A DNA stretch of 64,000 nt from Lethocerus indicus (GCA_019843655.1 JACDQD010000105.1:3286001-3350000); one strand, 5' to 3'; shown: positions 38,601 through 51,645, counted from the first letter of the stretch. The notes: a model not told the origin generated them from the letters alone. Numbers and translations are program-made.

Positions 38601-40227
38601 AGTCAAAAATATTTTACTCTTATTTTTATACTTGAAGTAACGTGAAACTGAAAATGACTCCTGTGTTCTTGTCAGATTTCAGTTGAGCGGTTTTCGACTG
38701 CATCAAAATTGCATCTACAGTCGCCGATCTCAAAACTAACGACCAGCATACTGAGAATGGAATAAATAGCAGTAAAATTCCCAATTCTCGCCTATCAATA
38801 ATATAAAAATAGAAGATACAGTTTTATTTATATTTAACATCAGGCGTAAATTCGCACTACACTAAATCTCGGTAGTCCTTTGTTCAGTGGCTTCGTTTTC
38901 ATAATGTCTATAATTCACGATGGCACAGTCTTAGTCTAAATCCATACACATTAATTAAACGAATATTGCCTTCTTCACTATCCATTAAATATTCTTCACT
39001 CAACTATCGTCTTAAGATAGTTTCTAAACAAGTATATAGGGTGTTTGGCCCAAACTAAGTCTGCCGACAACCCCGTGATGGGGGCTCGTCCACTAAATTA
39101 GGTTCGCCGGTTAATTTTTATGTCGTCGTCTCGGCCATCCCGGTTATGGATGGTCTGTGGAGGGTGGTTTCCGGGTAAGAATTACATTAGTGGGCGATGG
39201 CGGGCGGAATTCCCCGGTGGGAGTGGGGGTCCTTCCAATTTTCAAAATACGATATGAAAGGTCCCCCGAGAGACATTTGACCAGAATTAATGATTGGGTG
39301 TGTCGTCGGTCATGAGGAGCAGGAGGAGGGACTGGAACCTATCAATCTGAAAAGGGGTCAACCCACCTGATAAATGTTCTAAGCCTAGCCACTTTCTCAC
39401 CGACATTTTGAATGTATCACAACTCAAATAGTCAACTTTAAGCCCGTTCACCCAAATACGGAACCGTTTCTCACGACACTTGTAAAGGTTAAAATACAAC
39501 TAATATTACAGTTATTTTTTTACATATATTTAAATTCGGCTACTTGCCCCTTACGTAGGTGTTGGGGTGGAATTTATTGGTGGTAGGCACTTATTGGGAA
39601 TATTAAAACTAGATGTAGAAGTGTGATTTTTACGATTCTCTAAATTGAATCGTTGAACTAAATTCGGGAACGTTTTGATCCCGCTTTTCGAAGCGACAAA
39701 GGGGGGAAACGAGCGTTTTCCCGATAAATCAGATTGTCCAACTGAGAGATGAGCAAAATGATTCGGAATGACAACACTATTCCTGAAATTTTTTTCAGGG
39801 ATTTTTCCCCTTTCCACTTATCTCCGGGGGATTATCTGCCACACAGTCTGTTAAATCCGCGTAATCAGTTCCTGAATTCAGAATACAACAAGATATTATT
39901 AGTACCGTAGTTTTTTCCGTCTCCTCCTCTCGCCGTTTTGATCTTCTACTACAGCAAAAGAGTATTCAAAATGAGATATTAATAGAAAATTGACTCCGGT
40001 ACATTAGAAAACCATTTGGGCACGATTTTTCCCCTCGCCACTCATACGGTTAATCACCATTCGAAATACACTGCTGATCTTATAGTATGTGACGGTTATA
40101 ATGATATGTCAAAAACGCGAAAGTCGATATCTCGGACTTGAGGAGACGGCGGAACCAGAATGGATTCGCTTTGAAAGGGACTCGCGGCACTGTGCTCATT
40201 ATCCTGTCGTGAAACGTTAACATTTTT
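35633..40227 (+). other. Intron sequence between foldback copies 5 and 6
   Basis: No exon recognised. Holds an A-run (36840-36850), a G-run (36920-36930), GC-rich patches near 36100 and 37050, and the CT/CCCT repeat at 38481. Confidence 0.5.
38481..38538. repeat. CT / CCCT compound microsatellite
   Basis: CT units, then six or so CCCT units, then CT units again, 58 bp in all. Confidence 0.95.
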
Positions 40228-40956
40228 GTAGATTCGTGTTTTTCTGTCTCCTCTAGCTGGTTTCGTCTTGTCCTAGACCGGTTTTGGCCGCTCGTCATCT
40301 TCAGTGGCGTGTTGGTCACTTTTACGCTTTGTAAGTTTTTTGGGCATCCTCACTGCAGTGTCACAGTCACTTGTACCGTAAGGCGCTAATACTAAAATGT
40401 AAGACATAGTCTTGTTGCGGGTTAGTATTAGGTGCGCCGTACCATTGAAACTAGCGCATTAAATTATTTATTTAAATTATTATTTAGCGCATTAATACGC
40501 TACGCGTTTTAAGAGTCTTAAAAACAACTCAAATATTAAAATATATTATAACTAACCTTAGTAGATGATTATTAAATATATTATTTTAATGTATTATTTA
40601 GAAGTACGCTAATAGTTTAAATGGTACGGCGCACCTAATACTAGCCCGCAACAAAGGCATGTCTTACATTTTAGTATTAGCGCCTTACATATAGCGCCTT
40701 ACAGTACAAGTGACAGTGACAGTGCAGTGAAGTGAGGATCCCAAAAACATCCAAAGTGCCAACAGTGACTAACACCGCTACTGAGGATGGCGAGCGGCCG
40801 AAACCGGGTCTAGCAAAGACCAAACCAGCGAGAGGAGACAAAAACACACGAAATCTACGGTATTCCAACCCCTCGGAGACCACAAACCAGGTATTCAAAC
40901 TAGTTAATATTTTTCGTGGGGTTGCTGTGTGTGAGTGTGTGTGGGTCCGCCAATTT
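40228..40956 (+). mobile_element. Foldback element copy 6, most complete copy with both arms
   Basis: The left arm at 40228-40452 is an imperfect inverted copy of the right arm at 40614-40858. Both carry the GTAGATTCGTG / CACGAAATCTAC end module, the CTAGACCGGTTT core, GGGCATCCTCACTG, TAAGGCGCTAATACTAAAAT, and GGTGCGCCGTACCATT. The 160-bp centre is AT-rich. Beyond 40858 the right side continues with the outer segment (CCAACCCCTCGGAGACC to GTGTGAGTGTGTGTGGGTC); the matching left outer segment is absent. No open frame suggests a transposase, so it is non-autonomous. Target-site duplications were not identifiable because the left end is truncated. Confidence 0.9.
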
Positions 40957-41306
40957 GTTAAGTGGACGACAAACCCCTAACGTGACGTCCCGCCTGTCAG
41001 AGCCACCCTCAATTTCATCCCCCGCTGTACTTCCTACCTTACCCCTCACTCATAATGTAGATTTCTAATCGTTTTCACACTCAAATTCTTTCCACTTACT
41101 AGGTTCATAGTTTCATACCAGTTTTTCAAACAGTAACAGCACAAATTATCACTACTGTGGGAATAATCTAGGTTACCAGGGGTTGACATCGCTATTCCGT
41201 GATTAGTGGAAAGCCACCCGAGCTAGCACCACTGGAAGGGTTTTTGCCCATTCCCTCCCGAGTGCTGTCCGCTTCCGACGTGTCGGAACTCTTGCCGGTT
41301 CTATCA

Positions 41307-41372
41307 TCGACGGTCTGAGCATGTTCCAGCGATCAGGATGTCATCGGCATACTGCAGTAAACATAAGCTTAC
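41307..41372 (-). pseudogene. Decayed reverse-transcriptase fragment with YADD box
   Basis: Read on the minus strand, this stretch gives SLCLLQYADDILIAGTCSD, with the YADD catalytic box of a reverse transcriptase flanked by hydrophobic residues as the family requires. It is bounded by in-frame stops at 41373-41375 and 41304-41306. Just upstream, in another frame, the minus strand reads PEILSEETINYVIKCIE, which could be the preceding part of the palm after a frameshift. The order LLQYADDILI suggests a non-LTR or retroviral-like polymerase, but the fragment is too short to assign a clade. It does not resemble the two Jockey-like copies, which cover a different part of the protein. Confidence 0.4.
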
Positions 41373-41593
41373 TCAATACACTTAATGACGTAATTAATGG
41401 TTTCTTCTGAAAGAATTTCCGGGGTTATAACCGTAGCCCACGTGATATGCATGTGTATATAAATACAAAATTTATATCCCAGACTGGGAATTGTGTCGTC
41501 ATTGCTACTTATGCCGCACATCGATCAGCCGCTGAATCGGGCTTAGTGCGGTCCAATTTTGAAATCCATCCGGCTTTTGGACTTTGAAAGCTG

Positions 41594-41594
<1 letters not shown>

Positions 41595-41639
<45 letters not shown>
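41595..41639. repeat. CT microsatellite
   Basis: Uninterrupted CT repeat of about 22 units. Confidence 0.97.
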
Positions 41640-41642
<3 letters not shown>

Positions 41643-41845
41643 GACACATCGATTGTTTCCCGGGGTTACGCCGCGTGTGCTGTCGAGTGTTTGCTCTTTT
41701 GAGGTTGCTGGGTATGGGCTATGGGGTACGGGGTATTATGGGGGCGCTAGATGCATTTCCGCAGAGCATTAGCGGCCCTCTGGCTCCTCTCAATAATGTA
41801 GACCAGACTCGTCACCCAGCGGCTCCAGCGGATATTATATTTACC

Positions 41846-41863
41846 CGAGAGAGAGAGAGAGAG
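41846..41863. repeat. GA microsatellite
   Basis: About 9 GA units, 200 bp after a CT repeat of opposite strand sense, so the two can pair as an inverted repeat. Confidence 0.95.
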
Positions 41864-44800
41864 TTTGAGTGAGTGGGAGGGGAGGGAGGGTGAGAGGGAG
41901 AACACAGCCGAGGCGTCGCCCCAAGATTAAATATTAATTTCTAATCAGTCCCAGAAACGCTTGACGCTCTCTAGTCCGCTTTTGATGGCGCAACTAAAAA
42001 GTGCGCCCGACTTAGAGGCCCCGATTTACGCCCCGATTCCAAGGTAACTTAGACAAGTTAGTACTACCATACTTGGTTCTGGAAGAAAGATTAAGTTGCG
42101 AACAAGGTTTTACCGGTAGTAGTTGCAGATAACATTCCGAAAGAATCCGGCATCATTGGTGCTTTCTTACAGCGAAACCATACGACGTATTGACCATATG
42201 AATTTAATATTTTAGTATTACTATTATTAGTATTGAGTCTCATCATCCTTTTTTCTCCTTCAACCAAAACCTCTTCGAGAAGTTCCTTCCTCCATCCTGG
42301 TTCGAGCTTCATGCGTGTGGTATCAGCGATTACATGATCTACAATAGCCACAATAGTGCTATTAGTGCAATAGCCGTTAATTAGTGTCGAAGGAGCATCT
42401 CGTCGGCACTGTGTAAAGGTGTTAATATATAGTGCTTACAGCCAGAAGGGGGTCAATAATTTAAGAGGGATCTTCAACCCGTAATGTCGCCATTTTATTT
42501 CACGCCGCGCAATATAATTCCGGACGCTCGAGAACTTGACTCCGGGGTGGTTGCTTGAGGGTTGAGGGCGGTTTGTGCGTTGGGGCGACGGCCTCATCAG
42601 GGGATCGTCTCGGGGTTAACATTTCAGGTCGGCGGGGGTCCGCACAAAAAGCCCCGGCGCTCCTAAATGAAACGGCCCAGATAACAAAAAGCATAACGGT
42701 GCCTTGTAGGGGGGGGGGCTCTTCTCATAATTCATAGCTGGTTCAGCAGTGGCCCCAGGGTTTTTTCCACGGCTCAACCCTCTCCATTCACTCCGCTCCC
42801 GGGGCCCCGTCCTAAGGCGGGTTCTGTCGCCCGCCGACTGCATTCCACCAACCCCTCTTCCGCTTTACACCTTCCTTTATGACGTCTATAATCGTATTCT
42901 ACCCGGCGGAAGATAAAATATAACCCGTTCGGTCTATTTACGAGTCGGTTGTATAATTGTTTACCCTAAACGCGCCACAGACTCAATAGGCATTTAACGC
43001 CGGTAAGGAACCTACTTGGGCCCTACATGTTCGCTAATTGAGACGCCATACTAAAGAGTACTTAGTATAATTTCACATTTTTTGTCCCTTTGTACGTTTG
43101 CAAAAAAAGAACAGCAACTTTTCCTCTGCTCGGTGCCGAAACCTCATTTCTGCTTAAACATAAAAATGTTGTTGAAGTAGTTTTCATGGCTCTTTATTCG
43201 AACTATTTCATGAGTTGCTCCCCCGATGTTTCCGCTAAGTATAGGTTCAAATTGACCTCAATATATTACTTACTTGTTAAATATATTGTCTCGGTATCAG
43301 TGAGATAAGTGAGATTGATAAATCCTTAGAGGTATGATGATGATGAGCGAGGACTTTGAAATAAAAAACGTCGGAATGAATGAATTTCTCATCGAGTCCC
43401 GTGGCCTCGTGTGAAGGACCACTACGTGGGGAGCATTAGGCCGACAGCCCGAACAAGAGGCGGAGAAGAATGTTTGACAAGAAACAAGTTTGATGTATAC
43501 ATATATGTTCGGTACCCTCGCGGACTCCTCCGACGGAAAGTTGGTGTCCGGAGCGTGGGGGGTTGTGGTAGAAATATGGAGTAGAAAACTTAATATTTAC
43601 GGTTGTACTGTAGGCGACCCTCCGTCTTATTCGGGCTGGTCCCCTGTGGGCGGGGGCGGTAGGGAGGGAATGTTGTAGGCGGTGTCACAGTCCCCGCCAT
43701 AAATTATTAATCGCCGACTGTTTGTGTCGCGTTGTCGCGGGCTTGTGCAACAATGACAAATTGTACGCGGCCCATTGGCCACCGCCCGGATTAATTTTAG
43801 AATAATCGCCCGCCCCCGAGAGGTTTTTCCTGGCTTTTATTGTTTTAGCTTTTCTCGCTCTCTCTCTATCTCTCGCTTTACACTAATGAGTTTCACGAAG
43901 TTCGATTACTTTTGTGTTAATAAAATTTATCGCTTTCATACGGCTCGAGACGCTTTGTCGCGGCCGTTTACGTTTTCCTAATCCCAAATCGGATATTGTC
44001 GGCAGTACATTTTTGTGTTGTGCAGAAACTATTACACAAAACAGAATAATAGGACATTAAAGGAAATTTTAAGGTTATTTTAAGATAATTTTAGGGTTGT
44101 ATGTTTTCATAATAGTTTTAATAATATTACTGTTATTAAATCGTAATTAAGTGTAATATTATAAGAGTTTAGCTTCTGGGAAAATTCAGTTACAGATTTA
44201 ACGCACTCCAACTTACTCCAAGTATTTTGGACATAACTGTTAAACGTTTGTGAATCATTTACCGGATTTCGGTCGTGTTAAGCTGCAGGGGCGACCCCTA
44301 ATTGTGTTATCGGCGATTTGGCATTGGTTACCCTGATCAAGAACCTCCCGGCCACCAGAGATAATGTTGCCAACCACCCACCCACCCGCCTCCCTCCCGC
44401 TTTATTAAGTTTAAGTCCGTAATTTATTGGCATATTCGATTCCAACTGGGACTGTGCTCTTGTAATTCGTGCGAGTTGATTAGCCGGCCGGCGCGATTGG
44501 GTCTCGAACGCGGACCTGTGAAATTTCGGTCCTGTTTCAGATTCGCGCCGAATCACTGAAAGTGCCAATCATTCTCCGCAATACTTGAAATCTAAGTCCG
44601 AGTGAATCACAGAATAGTCGGATAGTATCGAGCCATTCAATACGATTAACTATGTCAGATCATAAGAGTTCGAATTTAATCTAATTGATATTTAAAACCC
44701 AATATTTCGGTTGACACTGTATACTTAGTGCGCTGAGCGTACATTCTATAATATGTTTCAGAAAAACATGCATTACAAAACTCACTTTAAAATCTTGCTC

Positions 44801-47046
44801 GAAAGTACAGACGGTAGTTCGCTGTGTTCCTATCGTCCCTATACTGGGCTCGCAGTACGGGCGAAATATGTTTCTTTTAATCCCATATTGATTTTCCCCT
44901 TCGGGATACATTTGACCCAATGTACGAAGACCTCCGGCTACGGAAAGGTAGCGGGCTGTCAGGGAAAAATATCGTCGCTACCAGAATTTGTTCAAATTAT
45001 TATTTTATTTGGACAATTTTCATCGATTTTTACATTTTCAATTATTAATTGTTATTATTACAGTTTTTTGGTAACCGCCCAGTCGATTTTCTTCTACTTT
45101 CACACCTCGATCCAACCCACATCTCTGTAGGCCGCCACAGTCCACGAACCCTTTTGAAACCGATCCCGCCGTTAGGATTGGCTGACCCCAAAAAATAAAA
45201 TACAGGTGAGAATCCTTCGTTTTATTGATCGTATTGCAGTGGAGGGCGGGGGGGGGTGGAGGCGGGCGGCGTTGGGCGGCGGGTGGTTTAGGAGAAGGAC
45301 TGTGCGAGTTTGTGAGCTAGCCTTAGGGGTAGGGGGCGGGTTTTTTTTCCCTCTCAACTCCGTAGCGGGCCTATACTCTGGTTTATTTTGTGCACCTCCG
45401 CCCCTAATTATTTCGAGTGGGTTTCTTCCAGCCCTCCCTCCCACCATCCCCTTTCTTCAGTCCGCCAGTTAAAACCGACCACAACAAGAGCCCCAATGCA
45501 CGGGGTCCCTGCCCTGCCCCAGTGACGAACTCTTTCATCTCCTTCCGCTTTGTCCTGACGCCGTGCAATGTTTAGTTTGAATTATCACGCCCACCTTCCG
45601 GTAGGTAAAATAAAAATCCGCTTAGCGAACCAGATTTGTTCCTTAATCAAAAAAAAATCCGTCGAAATTCATGAATTCGACTATGTTCACTTTTATAACA
45701 TGTAAAAAAAGGAAGTTTGGAAACAACTACTTACATATTTATAATTTTTTGTACAGTAGAAAATGTTTTTCAATCGCTGAAATAAGAAGTACATTCTGTT
45801 GGTTAGCTTACCATAGTAGTACCATTGTAGCTTACGTGTGTTATCGACGGAATTTAACAGTTATCTTGCTGTTCATATTTATTAAAGTTATATGTTGAAA
45901 AATGTAGTTGCAATTTTGCAACGCTTTTAATATTGCATAAAAACCGGGCCTCCCGCCCCACAATACATGAATTCCGGTTAGTTTTCCACACGAGTAAAAC
46001 CGGTTTGACTGTATCACTTGCTACAAAATGCTACCGACAATGGCGATATAACCTGGCTAGTGGAGCGCGGGAATAGGCGAATGGGCGGGGAATCCAGTCG
46101 GGTATTGCCCTAAATACCATCGGCCGGTTGTATTGTACACGGAGGATTTCCGAGCCCCCCCCCCGCCTTCACTGCCGCTGCCCCCGGGGGCGGAAGCGGA
46201 GGCGGTTTGACCGGGGCCCGATGGGATCGACACTGACCCCCGACAGACGTTACACTCGAGCGAGCACCCACTGGCGATTTCTCTGTCGGCATTTAACCGG
46301 CCAGAGTTCGGGCCCGACCGGACGCCAGAATTTCAAGTCACTTCCGGAATTTCAAATTCATTCTGAGTCCGCATTGTACGTTCTTCCACGGTATAATATC
46401 TGCATTTTAATTTTAACAAATCCTCGAACTATCCAGCCGATAATCGTAGTATTGATCCTGAATACTTACGAATCAATACGGAGGTTACGAAATTCCATGT
46501 GATAATATTACATAATTAAGTAATAGTAAGTTGGCATTAACATGGCGAAAAGACAAAGCCGATTTCATTGAGGGCGAAATAACGGATTACGAGAATGATA
46601 TACTATTTCTATATACAATAACTGCTTTTGATTTCAGCTATGTTGTGCGCCAATATGTAAATTAAACAGGCGGAACGTAGTGGCGTGGGTAAGCCTTCTC
46701 CGTCTTCGCCCAGTCAGATGGCCATATCGATTTGCGAGGGCCCGGCGTAATTATTAGAGTTGCGAGAGGACTTTCAACTCAACTCGGGACGAATCGGAAC
46801 GCTCGATAGCATTCAATTCGTTGTCGTGTTCCGGCCGGATCCTCGAGACTCCCCCGAACCCCCTTTTCGAGAAACCTCCACTTACCCAAGGCCCCTCGAC
46901 GCGGGGCTTTTTCACGTTTTTATTCCGTTCTCAGCCCGAAGACTTTGGCCTAAGCTCATCACAGTCTGTCTTTTTAGTGAATATGAACAAATATGCAGTT
47001 TTAGATGGTAATAAAATGAATGGGCGAAATGGTTCCCATTATCGCC

Positions 47047-47360
47047 TTGAGGGTTTAGTATCGTACGCGCCGTTTAACATAAAACCAGCAACATTGTTTT
47101 TCTTTCAGTTAACTGTTAGGCAATGAAGAATACAATTACTGCCGCGATATCCTGTCACAAATAGTCTATTTGTTACTATATAAAACCTAGTTCGGCACTT
47201 CGCCATCGGCAGTAGCGTTCCGTTAATTTGACCTCAAAATTTTGACTGAACACAGAAGCGGTCCCCGTTTACGCAATTGAGGGTTTAGTATCGTATGCGC
47301 CAACTCATACAACACGAGCAATATTTTTCATTCCTTCGGGTAATTGTTCGACTATTTGGA
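47047..47360. repeat. Diverged direct duplication, spacing 230 bp
   Basis: TTGAGGGTTTAGTATCGTAC at 47047 recurs with one change at 47277 (TTGAGGGTTTAGTATCGTAT). Each is followed by GCGCC and then loosely similar sequence (ACCAGCAACATTGTTTTTC against CACGAGCAATATTTTTC). Confidence 0.7.
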
Positions 47361-49378
47361 ATAAAAATATTCTGTCTCTACTTAGTATTACGGCCCAAAT
47401 TGGTATCAGTTCGCGGTCCACTGCGGTTATTAACTGCTGTTTAGTTATTGAATAAGGGGATACATCGCCGTACGAAGGGAAACTACTAGCGTGTCGGTTG
47501 TGGAAAGCGTTTTTCCACCCCTCGTGTCGGAACGAATATAGCGTGGAGATAATTCCCGCTTTATTTACAGGGCACCGGCCAGTCAATGAACGTAACAGAT
47601 CTCGATGAATCAGTCCCCCATTTTCTCCCCCGGTCTAACACTAGTTTCGTGCGTCGTTTGACCGATGAATATTTAAAATCATAAAGCTGAATACGACCGA
47701 GGAGTCGTCGAAATTTATTTACACGGTTTGCTGACACCTCTAAAATCTCGACCGAGTATTAACAATTTAAACTTTAATATTCTTTTAGCTAAAATTAAGG
47801 GTATATCCTGGATTACTTTCAAGATTTATGCCACGTTTTATTAATTTATTGGCTCGACAGTTGGGAAATTAGATCCTGGAATCGAACTGTAAATCGAAAT
47901 TGGACTCCTTCATTGGCCATCGTTCTTCCGATAAAATCTTCTCGGTGAGACGGATTCTCTGCTCCTTTCTGTTCTGAACGCGCCTCCTCTTTGTATTTTA
48001 CAAAGAAAAATACACCGGGCCTCGGAAAATACACGGCGGGATATCTTCCCTAAAACGACCTTCCATTTGATCGATGACAGCGGCTGACTATTCTTCCACC
48101 TTGTACCTACCTCGAGGCCAAAAGAAATACGATATTCGGCCGATCGAAAGGGTCTTACAGGCAACGTTGCATCCCTACCTTTGTATGAGAATACGAAAAG
48201 TACCTTAGTCGGACATTATGATGACCTAAAACTAATTTAGAGCTATGCAACTATCTGGGCTTGTATTTTTACCGGACTGACGTTATTTTCTTAGATCCCG
48301 CGGGATGATTCCCGTTTATTTAGCGCCCGACGTAAATTGGATATTCAAATTATCGTATTCTCTTACTGAGAAAAGCGCGTGTGGTGTCTGATTGAAACAT
48401 TGACAATGGGTTAAAAGGACAATTAATATGTAATTGAAGGGGAGAGGCGGAGCGTGCATTAGGCCGGGAGGGTTGTAGAAGGCCCATCTTTAACTTCCCC
48501 CTCACGAGATAATGAGCCAATTAATTTTTCATCCATTCCTTAAATGATTCAGCCCCGTTTCTAACGCTGTACCTGTACTCGTTTGCTGTATAAAATTGTA
48601 ATGTGCGAAATTTGAAGTTTGAACTTAAAACAATCTTTGGTCGCGAACCCAATCGCATCGTCCACTTCTAACTCTAAAAATGTATATATTTATCATAAAT
48701 GCATTGTAGGCTATTAACCTAAGTGACGCATGCGTAACTACCTCGTTATGCTACGTACGTAGGGAGAGTTACTGACGATGGTGAAAAACCGAAACCGATT
48801 ACGGTTAGGGTTATATTCCTGTCACGGTGTGGACAGAAAAATTCATGGGATTGCCTATGGGATAATCTTCTTTGCTAGTATACTAATAGTATAATTTACA
48901 CCATTAATGAATATTCAAATAATAATTCAGTCGGTAATACCACGCCGATTCTTATTTCGTTCTTCCAACTACGGTATTGAAATACACGTGAACATATTTT
49001 CGAATAGGCAATAGTTTTGCTTGTTAATATTATTCATCTAACACAGTTACTGAACATGCAACGCGTTTTCGAAACGCGCGTACGGGAGGGGGAATTAGAA
49101 TGTGCAAATAATACTGGGTCCAAATTTATTAGTCCACTGCCAACATAATTCGGAGTCGCGAAAACAAGGCATTGTTTAAACTTGGTGTTGTGCGCACACC
49201 GGCCGGCTATATTATATTTCAGCGGGCGGCCTCCCTCTCCACCTACTGCCCAATATATTCGGTGTTCTATGTATTTTTGGTTCCCCCGGTACAAAATTAT
49301 GTAGGTTCGGTGCGGAAACACGGTTCGAATTGCCCTTCGATAATCCCAATACCGGTTTGGGGGTGCTGTCTCTCTCCC

Positions 49379-49382
<4 letters not shown>

Positions 49383-49425
<43 letters not shown>
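49383..49425. repeat. CT microsatellite
   Basis: Uninterrupted CT repeat of about 21 units. Confidence 0.97.
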
Positions 49426-49427
<2 letters not shown>

Positions 49428-51269
49428 GTGTCCCCTCGGTCCCCGGGGACCCTCCGCGCCCGTTTGTTACCACACGCTTCATTATCACTGACAAACCGGC
49501 TCTGTGTTTCGTGCGGCCGGTTTTCTCCTCCATTTTTCGTACGCTCGTACGTATCCCAAAGTTGGGGTATAAAATCCGGGTTTACAGAGATAGGTCGACC
49601 TTAGGAACTTAAAATATCTGTATCTATATAAATAAAAAATCTGAGGCAAATCAAAGGCGGGGTCTTTGGCCCTCGCGTAGTGACATTACTGCATAGCACG
49701 TTGTATTATTAAGTCGACTTCCAAAAACAAAGAAATTTCCTCGAATGATGTTAAACTCTCAAAATTTATCTTCTCGTATCCCGGGGCCCGCCCTCTCAAT
49801 ATCGGATTTTCAATGGCATTCCTCCTTGTTGTTCGCCGTGCAATTGACCTGCGGTCGCGTAACTTATCCGGCAAGGCGGTATAAGTTTTACCGATGTAGG
49901 GGTGGCGGGGGTGGTTTCACTACGGGCCGAATTCTGAGGGGTAGTTTCGCCCAATATGGTGCCGCCGACCCTCGCCCTATTAATTACCCAATTTATAAGC
50001 CACTATCGCCCCTGTTTACTCCAACCTCGTCCTTGACCTAACACCCCTACCCCCACCCCAACCACCAACATCGATTCCGCTACATTAACTTCTTATTGGG
50101 TATCTCGTGTATATGTGTAGATTTAATTTTAGAACGGGGAGAGATTATTGTAGGGGCGTATATTTTCCGGAATATTCTATATCAATATCCGATATCCCTA
50201 CAATATTGAAATTTACTGTTCTAATAATTTTTATACGTAAAATAAATTCTTCTTAATTATGAGGGGGTATATTTTATATTAGAACGGTGGTGATTATTTA
50301 CCCCAACAAATCTATTGCTCGTATGAATTCAAGAGATCCTTCTGAAAATCCCTTCGGAACGGTGTCCGATCATTTAACGATAGCAGTGTATCGTCGACAA
50401 CTTGGGGTGGTCCCTAGAAAAATACGACAAATATGAGCGGGTCGAGGGTTGAAATCATGAAACGACGGTGGGGTTGTTGAGTGGCCGAGAAACGCGGCGG
50501 GCGTCCGGTTAACGAGCCGGAACCGGAAAAGATCGCTACCTCATAAAAGGGCGACGAATACGATCCCTCTTTTTTATCACTTTTTTGGGCGTGTCCGGAG
50601 AATGTTATTCCGTCCTAGAGAAAGGTTTATTCGAAGGAATACTTTAGCGAATAAATATAAAAATTTTCTGGTCGATTCTTAAAATAATGTCTCGATGAAA
50701 GAAACACGTAATGAAAGCTAATGAAAGCATACTGTTGGGAAGCTAACGAGTTGCGGGGGGGGGTTTAGTCGCGAAATAGGTCTTCAACTCAGTCGTCCCA
50801 ATCCTCTCATTTTCCTTCTCCTCCCGTTTGTTTGGTTCTTGTCTTTTATGAAGTATTACTTTATATTTTCTGTTGATTAGAACGAACACTTTAGAATCCA
50901 TAGAAGACCACTGCATTGACAACAGCAGGGCCTAACTGTTGTTAGTTGTACATATCTCAAATGAAAAATGATGATTCAGTATTGAAATATGTTTGACTCC
51001 GTTATTGACATATTTTCTTTAAGTTTTATCACTTGAAAAGTACGCAGATAGATAGATAGAAAGCCCGTGTCAAGTATGGATTCTGCAAAATTATGTTTAT
51101 TAATTATACACTGGTTTATACGCAAATCGATAATGCCACTGTCGGAGTTTAGGCCTCTTCCTCGTATGTCCATCTACGAGAATGGGTTTCGGGTTTTTTA
51201 TCTTATTTTTTTGTGTACGCCGTCGCGTATTGTATCGTAAAAAATGAAAATACGGGTCCTCTCAGGTCC

Positions 51270-51292
51270 AGAGAGAGAGAGAGAGAGAGAGG
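51270..51292. repeat. GA microsatellite upstream of the promoter-like region
   Basis: About 11 GA units. GAGA tracts of this type are bound by GAGA factor in insects; binding here is inference. Confidence 0.9.
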
Positions 51293-51414
51293 GGGAATCG
51301 TAGCCCGGGCTCAGATTAAAGGTGGAAGGAAGCCGGTCTTTGAAATGCCGCGCATTTACTGGTACGTATCGGGCGGTGGGCTCGCTGGGCCCTTTTGTCC
51401 GCTCGGTGGGGGGG

Positions 51415-51503
51415 CTCTCACTCTCTCACCGTTTCTCCCTCTCGTCCTCTCACTCTCTCACCGTTTCTCCCTCTCGTCCTCTCACTCTCTCTCTCTCTCA
51501 GCC
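51415..51503. repeat. 32-bp CT-rich minisatellite
   Basis: A 32-bp unit containing CTCACCGTTTCTCCCTCTCG occurs at 51415-51446 and exactly again at 51447-51478. A third unit begins with CTCTCACTCTCT and runs into pure CT. Confidence 0.95.
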
Positions 51504-51645
51504 CCTGCGCAAGCGTCGCCCACCCGCCGCGTTTCTTCCCCGGTCCCCCTCCTTCCTCACTCCGATTCCTGAATTTTTACGTCGGATTGTTAAGCGATCC
51601 GCTTTACCTGTAGTAGTATCCTGGAATTAAGTTAGTGCCTCTGCC

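Larger units (their letters stand above)
40957..51269 (+). other. Intron sequence from foldback copy 6 to the promoter-like region
   Basis: Contains the decayed reverse-transcriptase fragment near 41.3 kb, CT/GA microsatellites, a 12-bp GC palindrome at 46180-46191, a pair of similar blocks at 47047 and 47277, and GC-rich patches (45230-45300, 46130-46250). A minus-strand open frame of 86 codons (42091-42351) has a protein-like composition but no recognisable similarity, so I do not call it as a gene. Confidence 0.45.

Noticed and set aside
44753..45130. 125-codon plus-strand frame following a TTTCAG
   Set aside because: No domain, amphipathic pattern or donor; the sequence after about 60 codons is ordinary AT-rich intron.
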